From the NCBI RefSeq assembly GCF_001278115.1, contig NZ_LIYD01000005.1:2720566-2784565 (forward strand): a DNA stretch of 64,000 nucleotides, written 5' to 3'. The translations under genes and the position numbers were made by a program. Positions 32,644 to 42,148 of the stretch are shown one piece after another. The notes beneath the pieces were generated by a model. The model was not told the DNA's origin. It saw only the letters and a list, made by a program, of their open reading frames with translations, and did not search any database. This stretch comes from Flavobacterium akiainvivens (GTDB taxonomy: Bacteria; Bacteroidota; Bacteroidia; Flavobacteriales; Flavobacteriaceae). Within the stretch, counting starts at the first letter, position 1, and every line of letters starts with the position of its first letter.

Positions 32644-33558
32644 TCAATGCCCTGTGTGTGCCATGTCATTTTCAGTAGTAACAGGCTTTCTCATCTTGGC
32701 TACATTAAGCAGTACAATGGCCGCAAGCATTATGGCAATGCCGCCCATTTGCAGCAGTGTTATTTGTTCGTTTAATATAATGTGTGCACAAAAAATAGCC
32801 ACAGGCAACTCTAAGGTAATAAGTATAGCGCTTAGCCCACCCCCTATTTTGGGCATACCTATAGAGAATAATACAGGAGGTATAACGGTGCCAAACACAG
32901 CCAGGAAGGCGCCCCACTGCAACAGGCCCATATCAAAAGCGGCAGGGCTTGCAAGGGTATTACAGTTAATGGCGAAAATCATGGCAGCCGAACCGCTCAT
33001 CATAAGGGCGCTTTTTTCATACACCGGGGTATCTTTACCCAACCGTGCCGTGAAGATGATGTACAGGCTGTAAATTACCCCCGACACCAGCCCCAATACC
33101 ACCCCAAAAACCGATATACGGGCACTCTCAGCCTGCAACAGCCCCGATGCCACAACAGTGCCCGCCAGTATAAAAAGCGTGGCTACAACCTCCGTTAAAA
33201 CGGGTTTTTTTTTGCTGATGAGCCACTCTAAGAGCAGGCTTATCCACGTTACCTGCATGAGCAGCACAATGGCCAGCGATGCCGGTATGTATTGTACCGA
33301 GAGGTAGTAGCAGTATGCCGACAGCCCCGTTGACGTACCGGCCAGCAGCAGGTACTTACCCCCCTGTAGCTTTACGGGTTTGCCTGTTATTTTTTTAAAA
33401 AATACCACAAGCCACAGGATAAGCGCACCCAGGCCCGCCTGTGCAAAGGTTACCTGCGCAGCACTGTAACCCTGCCCATAGGCTATTTTAGCAAACGAAG
33501 ACAGCATGCCATAGCTTACCGCACCTAATGCCACCAATATGATATACTTGAGTTTCAT
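32644..33558 (-). CDS. EamA-family (DMT) transporter
   Basis: A 304-residue membrane protein with about ten hydrophobic helices, arranged as two EamA repeats (GLGALILWLVVFF in the first half, GGIAIMLAAIVLLNVAKM at the end). The family exports small metabolites such as amino acids. I take the start MKLKYIILVALG at 33558; an upstream ATG would add 16 residues. It is divergent from an Lrp/AsnC-type regulator, an arrangement in which the regulator usually controls the exporter. The promoter overlaps a candidate operator. Confidence 0.92.
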   Translation of the reverse strand: MKLKYIILVALGAVSYGMLSSFAKIAYGQGYSAAQVTFAQAGLGALILWLVVFFKKITGKPVKLQGGKYLLLAGTSTGLSAYCYYLSVQYIPASLAIVLLMQVTWISLLLEWLISKKKPVLTEVVATLFILAGTVVASGLLQAESARISVFGVVLGLVSGVIYSLYIIFTARLGKDTPVYEKSALMMSGSAAMIFAINCNTLASPAAFDMGLLQWGAFLAVFGTVIPPVLFSIGMPKIGGGLSAILITLELPVAIFCAHIILNEQITLLQMGGIAIMLAAIVLLNVAKMRKPVTTENDMAHTGH

Positions 33559-33565
33559 AACAGTA

Positions 33566-33608
33566 TTTTGTACACCCAAAATTATCATCAACATTTTTAT
33601 GTACAAAA
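33566..33608. promoter_or_regulatory. EamA promoter overlapped by a candidate Lrp operator
   Basis: On the reverse strand, TTG (33604-33606), a 19-base spacer and TAATTTTG (33577-33584) form a canonical promoter, 18 bases before the EamA start codon. Overlying it are inverted arms TTTTGTACA (33566-33574) and TGTACAAAA (33600-33608), separated by 25 bases. One arm covers the -33 box and the other the transcription start. The Lrp-type gene is read in the opposite direction from this gap. Confidence 0.7.
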
Positions 33609-33708
33609 CACCAAAAGAAAGTATGTAAAAAATCCTTCAGAAACACCACATTTACGAAACAAGTACAATTTGGTTTTGTTTTTTAAATACCTTAGCGGAA
33701 AAAATCCG

Positions 33709-34170
33709 ATGGAAAATATAACCGAACAGGAACTGGAGCTGCTGCGTATACTGCAAAAGAACTCACGGTTTGATATTAGCGAACTTACCGAGCGCCTTAA
33801 TATATCGCGCACATCGGTTTACGACAAGATCAAGAAGCTTGAAAACGAGGGGTACATTACGCACTATGCGGCGCTTATTGACCCTAAAAAGGTGGGGCTA
33901 AACTTTACGGTTATTGTAAACGTTTCGCTCATTAGCCAGCGGTATGACTATGTAGAGGAGTTTACCAAGCACGTGGCATCGCTTAGCGAAGTGGTAGAGG
34001 GCTATGTAACGGCCGGTATTTTTGACTATGTGCTAAAGGTTGTGGTTAAAGACCCGGAAGCCTTTAACGAGTTTATTGCCAAAAAACTGTCTGTTGTTCC
34101 AAACATAAGCAAGGTGCAGAGCACGTTTGTAATGAGCTACATAAAGCAGTCTACCGTACTATCCTTTTAA
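33709..34170 (+). CDS. Lrp/AsnC-family transcriptional regulator
   Basis: A 153-residue DNA-binding protein. An N-terminal winged helix-turn-helix (about 5-60, LELLRILQKNSRFDISELTERLNISRTSVYDKIKKLENEGYI) is followed by the RAM ligand-binding domain (about 65-150, VIVNVSLISQRYDYVEEFTKHVASLSEVVEGYVTAGIFDYVLKVVV). The start MENITEQELEL at 33709 fits the family; the upstream in-frame extension of 47 codons is AT-rich intergenic DNA. It is divergent from the EamA transporter and is likely to control that gene in response to an amino acid or similar ligand, with the operator between them. Confidence 0.93.
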   Translation: MENITEQELELLRILQKNSRFDISELTERLNISRTSVYDKIKKLENEGYITHYAALIDPKKVGLNFTVIVNVSLISQRYDYVEEFTKHVASLSEVVEGYVTAGIFDYVLKVVVKDPEAFNEFIAKKLSVVPNISKVQSTFVMSYIKQSTVLSF

Positions 34171-34177
34171 CCGCAAA

Positions 34178-36016
34178 CTAATATCCCGCCGAAGCCGTAT
34201 CGGTCAGCGCGTTGATAAAGGCTATCAGGGCTTTCTTTTCGTAATCGGTAAGGTTTAGCGCATCGGGTGGCAGGGTTTGGTTAGTTACGGTGTGGCCCAT
34301 GCCCTGGCCGCCGCCCTGATTGTAAAAGTCTATAACCTCCTCAAGGGTGGTGTATGCCCCATTATGGAAGTAAGGCGCTGTGAGGCCGGCATTGCGCACG
34401 GTGGTAGTCTTAACCGAACGCTCGTAAATCCAGGCCCATTCGGCACGCACATCGTTATTCATACGGCCTTTATCTTCATCGAGGCGTGATTTAGGGTCGC
34501 GCGGGTTGGCCAGTACGCCCAGTATCTCGCTTTCGTTTTCGTTGTAAAATGGTGGCACCAGCCCGGCAAAGGTGGGCATAAAGTGGCAGGTGGCACAGGC
34601 CGCCTTACCGGCAAACAGGTTAAAGCCGTCCTTTACCTCTTTAGGCAAATCAGTACTCTCACCGCGTATGTACTTATCAAACGGGCTGTTAAACGATTGT
34701 AATGAAAGCACATAGCTGGCCAGCGCCTTGCTGAAGTTTTCTCGGGTAAGGCCTTTTTTGCCGAATACCTTTTTAAACTGCTGCTTGTATTGCGGGCTGT
34801 CCTCCAGCTTTTTAAGTATGGAACTGTAGGCAGTATTAAATTCTTCGGGGTTAAAAATAACGTGCTCCGCCTGCTGCTCGAGCGTAAAGGCACGCAGGTC
34901 ATAAAAATAGCGGTCGGCATACACGGCATTAAGCAGCGTGGGTGCATTGCGCAGCACGGTTTTGCCCTGCACACTGCTGGCCGATTTGGGCAGGCCATCG
35001 GCAAAGCCCTTTTTAGGGTCGTGGCAGGTGGCACAGCTCATGGTGCTGCCGGTGCTCAAAAGAGGGTCATAAAACAACGACTTGCCTAAGTTGCGGAGTT
35101 CGGCACTATCCTCACCCGGTTTTAGCTGCGAATAAAAATACGGGTCTAAAAAATCGGTTCCAAAAATGGACTGGCTTTTTGGGTTCCATGATGAAGTGCC
35201 TGCCAAATTTTCATCGGGCACATTTTCTACCAGGCCCAGATTTTTATAAAGGGGGTCAATGCATTTTTTGAAGAACTCAAGGCGGTCAAAATCATCAAAG
35301 CTATTTTTTGTGCCCAGATAATCGATTCCAAAGTCCAAAAGTGAAATATTAGTGTTAAAATGAGCACTTGAAGTGTACTCTGAAGCAAAAAAAGTGCGCA
35401 TGCCTTCCAGCGATGCTTTTGCCTCTTCAAGCCCGTTTAACGACCCCGGGGTATCAAACCCGGTAACCCCCAAACTAAAGATGCGCACCAGCTGCAGCCT
35501 CATAGCCGAGATGTTACCGCTGGTAGCTATAGCATTGGCACTCAAGCCTGTATACAACACTAAATAGTTATTTCTCAGCCTTTTGGCAAGGGCTGATATC
35601 TCGTTTTTCTGCTCGGCAGGGTTGTCAGAAAACACGGTTTCATCTAAAACCTGGAGGCCTACAGGGGGGATAACCTTTGGCTGGGTACCCTCTTTTTCAA
35701 TTTGCATAAGGGGTGCCCCGTTGATGCTTTCCTTAATATATTCGGGGTAATGATACGCCAGATAAAACTCTATCTTCTTGTATTTCAGCCTTGTATCACC
35801 CATTACATGCTGTAGGGAGTCGACTGTAATGGTGCCTTTTTCAAAGGCTACGGCAGTCTGGTCAAGGGTTTCGGTAGCATTCTTAAAGTCAAGGGCATAC
35901 TGCTGTATGATACTGATGGCGGTATAGTTTTTATCAGGCGAAAAAGAATATAACCCAATGAATATCAACACACAAGAAACTACAATAGCTGCCTTACCGG
36001 CATATTTGGTAACCAT
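34178..36016 (-). CDS. Di-haem cytochrome c peroxidase with N-terminal helical extension
   Basis: A 612-residue protein anchored by an N-terminal helix (AAIVVSCVLIFIGLYSF). Residues about 305-612 are a bacterial cytochrome c peroxidase/MauG domain with two haem motifs, CATCH (C328, C331, H332) and CATCH (C474, C477, H478). The peroxidase blocks GKSLFYDPLLS and TPTLLNAVYADRYFYDLR follow the first haem. Residues about 30-270 are an all-helical extension that looks like the imelysin-type or iron-transport helix bundles, with KIEFYLAYHYPEYIKESINGAPL as its most distinct stretch; this call is weak. It probably removes hydrogen peroxide using electrons from small cytochromes. It ends seven bases from the convergent Lrp gene. 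Confidence 0.87.
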   Translation of the reverse strand: MVTKYAGKAAIVVSCVLIFIGLYSFSPDKNYTAISIIQQYALDFKNATETLDQTAVAFEKGTITVDSLQHVMGDTRLKYKKIEFYLAYHYPEYIKESINGAPLMQIEKEGTQPKVIPPVGLQVLDETVFSDNPAEQKNEISALAKRLRNNYLVLYTGLSANAIATSGNISAMRLQLVRIFSLGVTGFDTPGSLNGLEEAKASLEGMRTFFASEYTSSAHFNTNISLLDFGIDYLGTKNSFDDFDRLEFFKKCIDPLYKNLGLVENVPDENLAGTSSWNPKSQSIFGTDFLDPYFYSQLKPGEDSAELRNLGKSLFYDPLLSTGSTMSCATCHDPKKGFADGLPKSASSVQGKTVLRNAPTLLNAVYADRYFYDLRAFTLEQQAEHVIFNPEEFNTAYSSILKKLEDSPQYKQQFKKVFGKKGLTRENFSKALASYVLSLQSFNSPFDKYIRGESTDLPKEVKDGFNLFAGKAACATCHFMPTFAGLVPPFYNENESEILGVLANPRDPKSRLDEDKGRMNNDVRAEWAWIYERSVKTTTVRNAGLTAPYFHNGAYTTLEEVIDFYNQGGGQGMGHTVTNQTLPPDALNLTDYEKKALIAFINALTDTASAGY

Positions 36017-36041
36017 AACCCTTTAAAAATTGATTAAGGGG

Positions 36042-36049
36042 CAAACTTA
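36042..36049 (-). promoter_or_regulatory. Candidate -7 box (TAAGTTTG) of the cytochrome c peroxidase
   Basis: The reverse strand reads TAAGTTTG, a TAnnTTTG match 25 bases before the ATG. The nearest TTG (36076-36078) is 26 bases away, slightly more than usual. Confidence 0.5.
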
Positions 36050-36096
36050 CCTTTTAGCCTTATGCCTAAAATTACCAACGGATTAAGAAACGGTTA

Positions 36097-36129
36097 AAAC
36101 ACGTAGGGCACTGTAAAACAGCGCCCTAC
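36097..36129 (-). terminator. Terminator at the end of the glycan-utilisation locus
   Basis: GTAGGGC (36103-36109) pairs with GCCCTAC (36123-36129), with an inner CTGT/ACAG stem. The reverse strand continues CGTGTTTTAAC. It lies 26 bases past the GH29 stop codon. Confidence 0.75.
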
Positions 36130-36154
36130 AAATTATTTTATGGATAGCAATGTA

Positions 36155-37639
36155 CTATTCCACCTCTATTTTAAACACAAAAGCCTTGTCATCAACCTTT
36201 TGCGCCGGGGTAGTAACGTGCAGGCCTTCGTCATCCTGCTTAAAGTCGCGCTTTTCGCCTGTAGCTAAGACCGTTACGCTCTTAACTTTAGGTACAGCGT
36301 CGAATATTTTACCGCTAAAAGCCTCAAAAACAACCGGTTTGTTTTCGCCCGGCCAACCTAAAACAATGGCGTAAACGGTGTTGCCTTTTCGCGTATAGCG
36401 CACATCCTGAGCCGTATAGCTAACCTTATCTACAAACATACCGCCCTTTATTTTGGTCGGGCCCTCGCCATAAGTAGCCCAGGTACGGCTGGCATAAATG
36501 GCTTCACCGTTGGTTTTAAGCCAATTACCTATTTCAACCAATATATCTTTCTGGTTTTGAGGTATTGAGCCGTCTGCCTTTGGCGATATGTTAAGCATCA
36601 TGGTACCGTTTTTGCTCACAATATCGGCCAGGAGGTCAATAATTTCATCGGCAGTCTTGAGGCCCAGGGTATTAGTATAGCTCCAGCTGCCCACCGATAC
36701 GGTTTCATCAGTAAGCCAAAACTCCGGGGTAATGCGGTCCATACGGCCTTTCTCAAAATCTTCAAGACTCACAGTTTTAGGCAGTTCGCCCTCCTTATGG
36801 GTAACAATTACCTGCTTTTTCTGCGCTACCGAGTGGTTAAAGTAGTGCGCCAGAAACTGCTGCTTGTAGCTTTCCGGAATCTTGGTCATCTTGCTGTCAA
36901 AGTAAATCAGGTCGGGCGAGTAGTTGTCTATCAGCTCCTTAAGCTCACCCAGCCAGTTTTTATAAAACTGTTCCTTGGGCATATTACCATACATCATCCT
37001 TATTTCAGGGTCGGTACTTGAGGTAAACATATCGGGGTTGTACGGGAAATACGACTCATCATCCAGCCATTTCTCCGGGTTATCGTTGTTAATCTGCAGG
37101 TTACGGTCTTTATGGAAGCTGGTAACCAACTTTAGCCCCCTGCCGTGAATGGCCGTGGCAAGCTCACCTACAATGTCGCGGTGCGGGCCCTTATCCATAC
37201 TGTTCCAGGGGTTTATCTTGCTGGCCCAGTTGCTCCAGCCGTCGTGGTGCTCTGCCACTACCCCGCCAAATTTAGCGCCCGCCTGTACCATAAGATCCGC
37301 CCATTCGTTGGCGTTAAACTGCTCAGCCTTAAACATGGGCACAAAATCATGATAGCCAAATTTGTTAAGCGGGCCGTAGGTTTCTACCTGGTGCTTGTTT
37401 TCATCAGTACCCAACACGTGCATATTCCTTGGATACCAGTCGTTTGCATACGCCGGAACCGACAGCACACCCCAGTGGGCATATATACCAAACTTAGCAT
37501 CTTTAAACCATTCGGCACTTTGGTCATACTGCGCGAGCGACTCCCAGGTGGGTTCATAATGCCTTGCAACCGGAACGCCTTTCTTTGAAGAACAGGCTGT
37601 TAGCGCCAATATTGATGATAATAATATGATTCTTTTCAT
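36155..37639 (-). CDS. GH29 alpha-L-fucosidase, lipoprotein
   Basis: A 494-residue exported enzyme predicted to release terminal alpha-L-fucose. The lipoprotein signal is MKRIILLSSILALTACSSKK (lipobox LTAC). The GH29 core shows KFGIYAHWGVLSVPAYANDWYPRNM at its start, EHHDGW at 130-135, and the nucleophile region PDLIYFDSK with D248, which aligns with the fucosidase nucleophile. A C-terminal beta domain begins near TWATYGEGPTKI. The start at 37639 is chosen because 15 further codons upstream would bury the signal. It is the last gene of the locus and is separated from GH3 by a CTTTGTG-type repeat. Confidence 0.92.
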   Translation of the reverse strand: MKRIILLSSILALTACSSKKGVPVARHYEPTWESLAQYDQSAEWFKDAKFGIYAHWGVLSVPAYANDWYPRNMHVLGTDENKHQVETYGPLNKFGYHDFVPMFKAEQFNANEWADLMVQAGAKFGGVVAEHHDGWSNWASKINPWNSMDKGPHRDIVGELATAIHGRGLKLVTSFHKDRNLQINNDNPEKWLDDESYFPYNPDMFTSSTDPEIRMMYGNMPKEQFYKNWLGELKELIDNYSPDLIYFDSKMTKIPESYKQQFLAHYFNHSVAQKKQVIVTHKEGELPKTVSLEDFEKGRMDRITPEFWLTDETVSVGSWSYTNTLGLKTADEIIDLLADIVSKNGTMMLNISPKADGSIPQNQKDILVEIGNWLKTNGEAIYASRTWATYGEGPTKIKGGMFVDKVSYTAQDVRYTRKGNTVYAIVLGWPGENKPVVFEAFSGKIFDAVPKVKSVTVLATGEKRDFKQDDEGLHVTTPAQKVDDKAFVFKIEVE

Positions 37640-37652
37640 GATATTTATTTCA

Positions 37653-37718
37653 CTAAGTAACACAAAGAAGGCGCAAAGGCACACAAAGAAATCTTTGCGG
37701 GACTTTGCGCCTCCTAAT
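37653..37718. repeat. CTTTGTG-type repeat between the GH29 and GH3 genes
   Basis: CACTAAGTAACACAAAGAAG and GGCACACAAAG on the left, and CTTTGCGGGACTTTGCGCC on the right, form an imperfect inverted repeat in the 92-base gap inside the polysaccharide locus. Confidence 0.7.
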
Positions 37719-37731
37719 TATAATGTATTGA

Positions 37732-39978
37732 TTATTTAACCGTTACGCTTACCTCGCCTTTGATATCCCTTGAAGAGCTACCCAGTTTAAAGGTATAAGT
37801 ACCCGGTTCTACAACCCATTTTTTAGACGTTACATCATAGTAAGCCAGTTCTTTGACCGGTACTTTTATAGTAACCTGCTGTGAACCACCAGCCTTAACA
37901 GCCACTTTACTGAAGCCTTTAAGCTCTTTATTGGCACGCTGCACTTTACTTTTACCAATTGACGAATACAGCTGTACTACCTCTTTACCATCTGCCTTAC
38001 CGGTATTTTTCACATCTACAGTAACGGTAATGGTCTCATTGGCAGCATAGTCTTTCTTATCAGTCTTGGCATTGGCAAACTCAAACGTGGTGTAAGACAG
38101 GCCATAACCAAACGGATACAGCGGCTCAATATTCTTGGTATCAAACCAACGGTAGCCTACAAGTATGCCTTCTTTATACTCTTCTACAGCACCACCAGGG
38201 AAGCTGTTAGTAGCATGTGCAGGAGAATCAGACAGCTTTTTAGGCATTGTCCACGGCAGTTTGCCCGACGGGTTAACTTTACCTAACACAACGTCAGCCA
38301 GGGCGTTACCACCTTCACTACCGTTGTACCAGCTCCATACCACACTTGAGTTTGCGCTTACCACGTTGTTGATATCATAAGGCGCACCGGCCACAAATAT
38401 TACAATAGTTTTAGGATTAGCTGCTTTTACAGCCTTTATAAGACCTTCCTGGCCAAACGGCAAGCTTAGGTCTGTACGGTCACTGGCTTCTGTTTCATAG
38501 TCGCGGTTAGCGCCCACAAGCAGTATTGCCACATCTGATTTTTTGGCAGCAGCCACGGCCTCAGCCACCATTTTAGGGTCAAGGTCGGTTACGGTTTCTT
38601 TGGCTTCCTGGGTAACTTCGCCAAATTTCATTTCCTTTTTAGGCTTAAATTCAGTTTTGTAACCCTGTGCATAATTGATGGTTACACCTTTAGGAAGCTT
38701 GGCTTTAAAGGCCTCAAGCGGGGTAACCTCATGCTTGGTTTTAACGCCGGCACCAAAACCACCCTGGGCATGCTTTTGGGTAGCGTTAGGGCCTATGATA
38801 GCCACACTCTTAAGCCCGTCTGTTTTAAGCGGAAGCATATTCTCGCTGTTTTTAAGAAGCACAACAGACTCAGCAGCAATATCATACACATCTTTAAAGT
38901 GGGCCTCAGTTGAAATGCTACCTTTAACACGGCTGGCAGTATCATCGCCCATTGCCTTAACGTTAAACAGCAGTTTCAGGATCCTTTTAACGTGCTTGTC
39001 TACTTCAGCTTCGCTTACTTCACCGGCTTTAACGGCCTTAAGAAGCGGGTTAGCAAAATAGAACTCGCTAAACGAAGGCTTATCGGTACCCATTTCAAGG
39101 TCGGTACCGGCCTCAAGGGCTTTTTTGGTGGTGTGCACCGCATTCCAGTCTGATATTACAATACCTTTAAAACCCCACTCATCCCTAAGAATGGTTTGCA
39201 GCATATAAGGGTTTTCGCAAAGGTAATCACCACGGAATTTGTTGTAAGCGCCCATAACGCTGTAGGCTTTGGCATCTACAATAGCTGCCTCAAAAGCAGG
39301 CAGGTAAATTTCGCGCAGGGTACGCTCGTCCATCTGTACGTCTACCGTACCGCGGTTAGTTTCCTGGTTGTTAGCCGCATAGTGCTTGATACACACCGCT
39401 GCATCCTGTTTTTGGAAGCTAACAATGTAAGGTACTACAAGGCTTTTGTTAAGGAACGGGTCTTCGGTCATGTACTCATAAGTACGGCCGCCCAGCGGTG
39501 TACGGATAATGTTAAACGCCGGTGCCAGAAGGATATCCTTGCCACGTGCACGGGTTTCCTCGCCTATTGAACGGCCAAAGGTAGCCGCCATTTCCTGGTT
39601 CCAGGTAGCTGAAAGGCCACCACCGGCAGGGTAAAATGTAGCAAAATCATCAGTACGGTTAGCAGGCGCCCAGCTCATGCGCTCAAGCTCTTCGCGTACG
39701 CCCAGTGGGCCGTCGGCCATGTAGGTTTCGGGGATACCAAGGCGCTCTACACCCTGGTTGGTAAACATACTGTAGCCGTGCAGCATACCTATTTTTTCCT
39801 CAAGGGTCATTTTGCTTACAATCTCGTCAATCTTAGCATCATATTCATCGCTAAGGCCAGCGCCCTTGTAGGTAGCAGGTTCGCCATTCTGGGCAACATC
39901 TGTACTGTTTTTCTCGTCTTTGCACGATGCCACAACAAGCATCAACGCCGCCGAAAGAAGTAGTATTTTGTTCTTCAT
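37732..39978 (-). CDS. GH3 beta-glucosidase-type glycoside hydrolase, lipoprotein
   Basis: A 748-residue enzyme with lipoprotein signal MKNKILLLSAALMLVVASCK (lipobox VASC). The N-terminal GH3 barrel contains the K198-H199 pair (IKHYAANNQE) and the nucleophile D277 in KGIVISDWNAVHTT. The C-terminal (alpha/beta) sandwich and a fibronectin-III-like domain (about 650-745, ending in GEVSVTVK) complete a standard three-domain beta-glucosidase. It probably cleaves terminal beta-linked glucose in the periplasm. It lies 13 bases after the second GH3 gene. Confidence 0.92.
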   Translation of the reverse strand: MKNKILLLSAALMLVVASCKDEKNSTDVAQNGEPATYKGAGLSDEYDAKIDEIVSKMTLEEKIGMLHGYSMFTNQGVERLGIPETYMADGPLGVREELERMSWAPANRTDDFATFYPAGGGLSATWNQEMAATFGRSIGEETRARGKDILLAPAFNIIRTPLGGRTYEYMTEDPFLNKSLVVPYIVSFQKQDAAVCIKHYAANNQETNRGTVDVQMDERTLREIYLPAFEAAIVDAKAYSVMGAYNKFRGDYLCENPYMLQTILRDEWGFKGIVISDWNAVHTTKKALEAGTDLEMGTDKPSFSEFYFANPLLKAVKAGEVSEAEVDKHVKRILKLLFNVKAMGDDTASRVKGSISTEAHFKDVYDIAAESVVLLKNSENMLPLKTDGLKSVAIIGPNATQKHAQGGFGAGVKTKHEVTPLEAFKAKLPKGVTINYAQGYKTEFKPKKEMKFGEVTQEAKETVTDLDPKMVAEAVAAAKKSDVAILLVGANRDYETEASDRTDLSLPFGQEGLIKAVKAANPKTIVIFVAGAPYDINNVVSANSSVVWSWYNGSEGGNALADVVLGKVNPSGKLPWTMPKKLSDSPAHATNSFPGGAVEEYKEGILVGYRWFDTKNIEPLYPFGYGLSYTTFEFANAKTDKKDYAANETITVTVDVKNTGKADGKEVVQLYSSIGKSKVQRANKELKGFSKVAVKAGGSQQVTIKVPVKELAYYDVTSKKWVVEPGTYTFKLGSSSRDIKGEVSVTVK

Positions 39979-39991
39979 AATTGGGTTTGAA

Positions 39992-42145
39992 TTATTTTTG
40001 GGTTATAGTTGTTTTTAATGCAATATTATCTGAAGCCCCACCTACCTGTATTTCAAGGCTTCCGGGTTCCAGTTCAAAACGGTGTTTGGTTTCGTTCCAG
40101 TACTCCACATCCTGCGCACGCAGCGTTAGGGCTACTGTTTTGGTTTCGCCTGCCTTAAGCGCCACACGGCTAAAAGCTTTCAGTTCCTTAATTGGGCGCT
40201 CTATTTTAGAGTCAGGGTGCGATACATACAGCTGCACCACCTCTTCGCCATCGCGGCTACCGGTATTGGCAAGGGTAACATTTACCGTAACCACACCATT
40301 TTTAGAAAGCGTAGTGGCACTCACTTCCAGCTTCTTATAGTCAAAGGTAGTATAACTAAGGCCATAGCCAAAGGCATACAGCGGTTTCCCTTTAAAATAC
40401 ATATACGTCCTGCCGTGGCGGATGTTATAATCCATAAAATCAGGCAAATCGGTAATATCCTTAACCCATGTTTGTGTGAGCCTGCCGGCGGGGTTGTAGT
40501 CACCAAAAAGCACATCGGCAAGAGCACTGCCCGTTTCCTGGCTGTTGTGCGTCATGTGCACAATGGCCGGCAGGTGTTCCTGGCTCCAGTTAATGGTGTA
40601 TGGAAAGCTGCTCATAAGCACCAATACTGTATTAGGATTGGCCTGGTGCACTACTTTTACAAGGTCTTCATATTCAAGTTCCAGCGACTGCCTGTCTACC
40701 GCTTCCTTGCCGTTGCTTGGCACGGGGCATTGCGCCCAGCCTGCGTTGCACCACGGGTGGTTACCGGCTACAACAATGGCAATATCGGCTTCCTTAGCCA
40801 GTTTGGCCGCCTTACCGTCTATATTATTCAGGGCAAACGTAACCTCAACATCAGTACCCACTTTAGCCTTAATTCCGGCAAGAGCCGTAACCGTGTAGGG
40901 TGGTGTACCGCTGTACCAGTCCAGCAACACCTCATCGGCACGCGGGCCAATAACAGCAATGCGCTTAATTTTCTTTTTATCTATGGGAAGCAGCTGCCTG
41001 TCGTTCTTTAACAGTACAATTGACTTCTGAGTAGCCTCTAAAGCCAGCTTTTTATGGGCTTCGGTAGACCAGGGGTCAATATTATCCGTTTTACCTATAG
41101 ATGCATACGGGTTGTTATCAGCGGCATCAAGCAGCCCAAGTTTTATCATAACACGGTAGTCGCCACGTAGCACCTCATCTATTTCTTTTTCTTTAAGATA
41201 GCCGTTTGCCACAGCGCCATACACGCCGTCTTTATAATCATCCAGAAACTGGTTGATACCCGCCTTAACCGCAGCGGCAGCGCCTTTATAAGCATCGGGG
41301 TAATATTTATGGTCAGACAGCAGCAAGCCGAAAGCCCCGCCATCAGTACATATAATACCGTTTTGGCCCCACTCTTTAACCGTAATATCCTTAAGCATGG
41401 GGTGTACCATAGCCGGGATGCCGTTTACTTTGTTGTAAGCCGCCATATATGCGCGTGAACCGCCCTCGATGACCCCCATCCTGAACGGCACTGAATAATA
41501 TTCCCTCCACAGGCGTTCATCAAAATCAGATGATGTGTAGGTGCGGCCGTCTTCGTTACTATTGGCCAGGAAGTGCTTCATGAGTGCGGCAGTTTGCCAG
41601 TAATTTGGGTTATTACCCTGAAGCCCTTTTACAAACGCCACCGTCATAGTACCGTTAAAAAAGGCATCTTCGCCATAGCTTTCCTCGGTACGTCCCCAGC
41701 GCGGGTCACGGGCAAGGTCGGCATTTGGGGCACGCACCACCAGGCCCCCACGGTTGTAGTGCTGCCAGGCATATCGGGTTTCAACCGCCTCAACGTTAGC
41801 TACTTTTTGCAGCAGCTCCACATCCCACGTTTCGCCCAGGCCATACGCCTGCGGAAAGGTTGTGGTGGGTACAGGCTCTTTGCCCTTGCCACCCCATCCG
41901 GCAGGGCCGCCCAACGCCAGCCCGTGTAGCCCCTCTACATGGCCGGTGCCCACAACGCCTAAGCGCGGTACTGAAGGATTGGTACTCAGCGCCTGGATTT
42001 TTTCATCCAGCGTCATGAGCGAAAGCAGGTTGTCAATGCGCTTTTCTGCATCCAGTTTAGGATTTTGAAAAGGGTATTTATAGGCCTGCTGCCCCCACAT
42101 TGTGGCGGTTAGTAATAAAAATATATAAGTCCTGTAAAGCTTCAT
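39992..42145 (-). CDS. GH3 glycoside hydrolase (beta-glucosidase/beta-xylosidase-like)
   Basis: A 717-residue enzyme with a standard signal peptide (MKLYRTYIFLLLTATMWGQQ), so it is likely soluble in the periplasm, unlike the neighbouring lipoprotein GH3. The GH3 barrel has the motif RAPNADLARDPRWGRTEESYGED, the K190-H191 pair (MKHFLANSNEDGR) and the nucleophile D268 in GIICTDGGAF. The motif ICTDGG differs from the SDW of the other GH3 and suggests a different glycan specificity, such as xylose or glucose. A fibronectin-III-like C-terminal domain is present. It lies three bases after GH97, so the genes are tightly linked. Confidence 0.9.
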   Translation of the reverse strand: MKLYRTYIFLLLTATMWGQQAYKYPFQNPKLDAEKRIDNLLSLMTLDEKIQALSTNPSVPRLGVVGTGHVEGLHGLALGGPAGWGGKGKEPVPTTTFPQAYGLGETWDVELLQKVANVEAVETRYAWQHYNRGGLVVRAPNADLARDPRWGRTEESYGEDAFFNGTMTVAFVKGLQGNNPNYWQTAALMKHFLANSNEDGRTYTSSDFDERLWREYYSVPFRMGVIEGGSRAYMAAYNKVNGIPAMVHPMLKDITVKEWGQNGIICTDGGAFGLLLSDHKYYPDAYKGAAAAVKAGINQFLDDYKDGVYGAVANGYLKEKEIDEVLRGDYRVMIKLGLLDAADNNPYASIGKTDNIDPWSTEAHKKLALEATQKSIVLLKNDRQLLPIDKKKIKRIAVIGPRADEVLLDWYSGTPPYTVTALAGIKAKVGTDVEVTFALNNIDGKAAKLAKEADIAIVVAGNHPWCNAGWAQCPVPSNGKEAVDRQSLELEYEDLVKVVHQANPNTVLVLMSSFPYTINWSQEHLPAIVHMTHNSQETGSALADVLFGDYNPAGRLTQTWVKDITDLPDFMDYNIRHGRTYMYFKGKPLYAFGYGLSYTTFDYKKLEVSATTLSKNGVVTVNVTLANTGSRDGEEVVQLYVSHPDSKIERPIKELKAFSRVALKAGETKTVALTLRAQDVEYWNETKHRFELEPGSLEIQVGGASDNIALKTTITQK

Positions 42146-42148
42146 GTG

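Noticed and set aside
40217..41011. 264-codon forward open frame opposite the second GH3 gene
   Set aside because: The GH3 gene on the other strand has intact catalytic motifs. The antisense reading is rich in His and Arg with no domain, a typical shadow.
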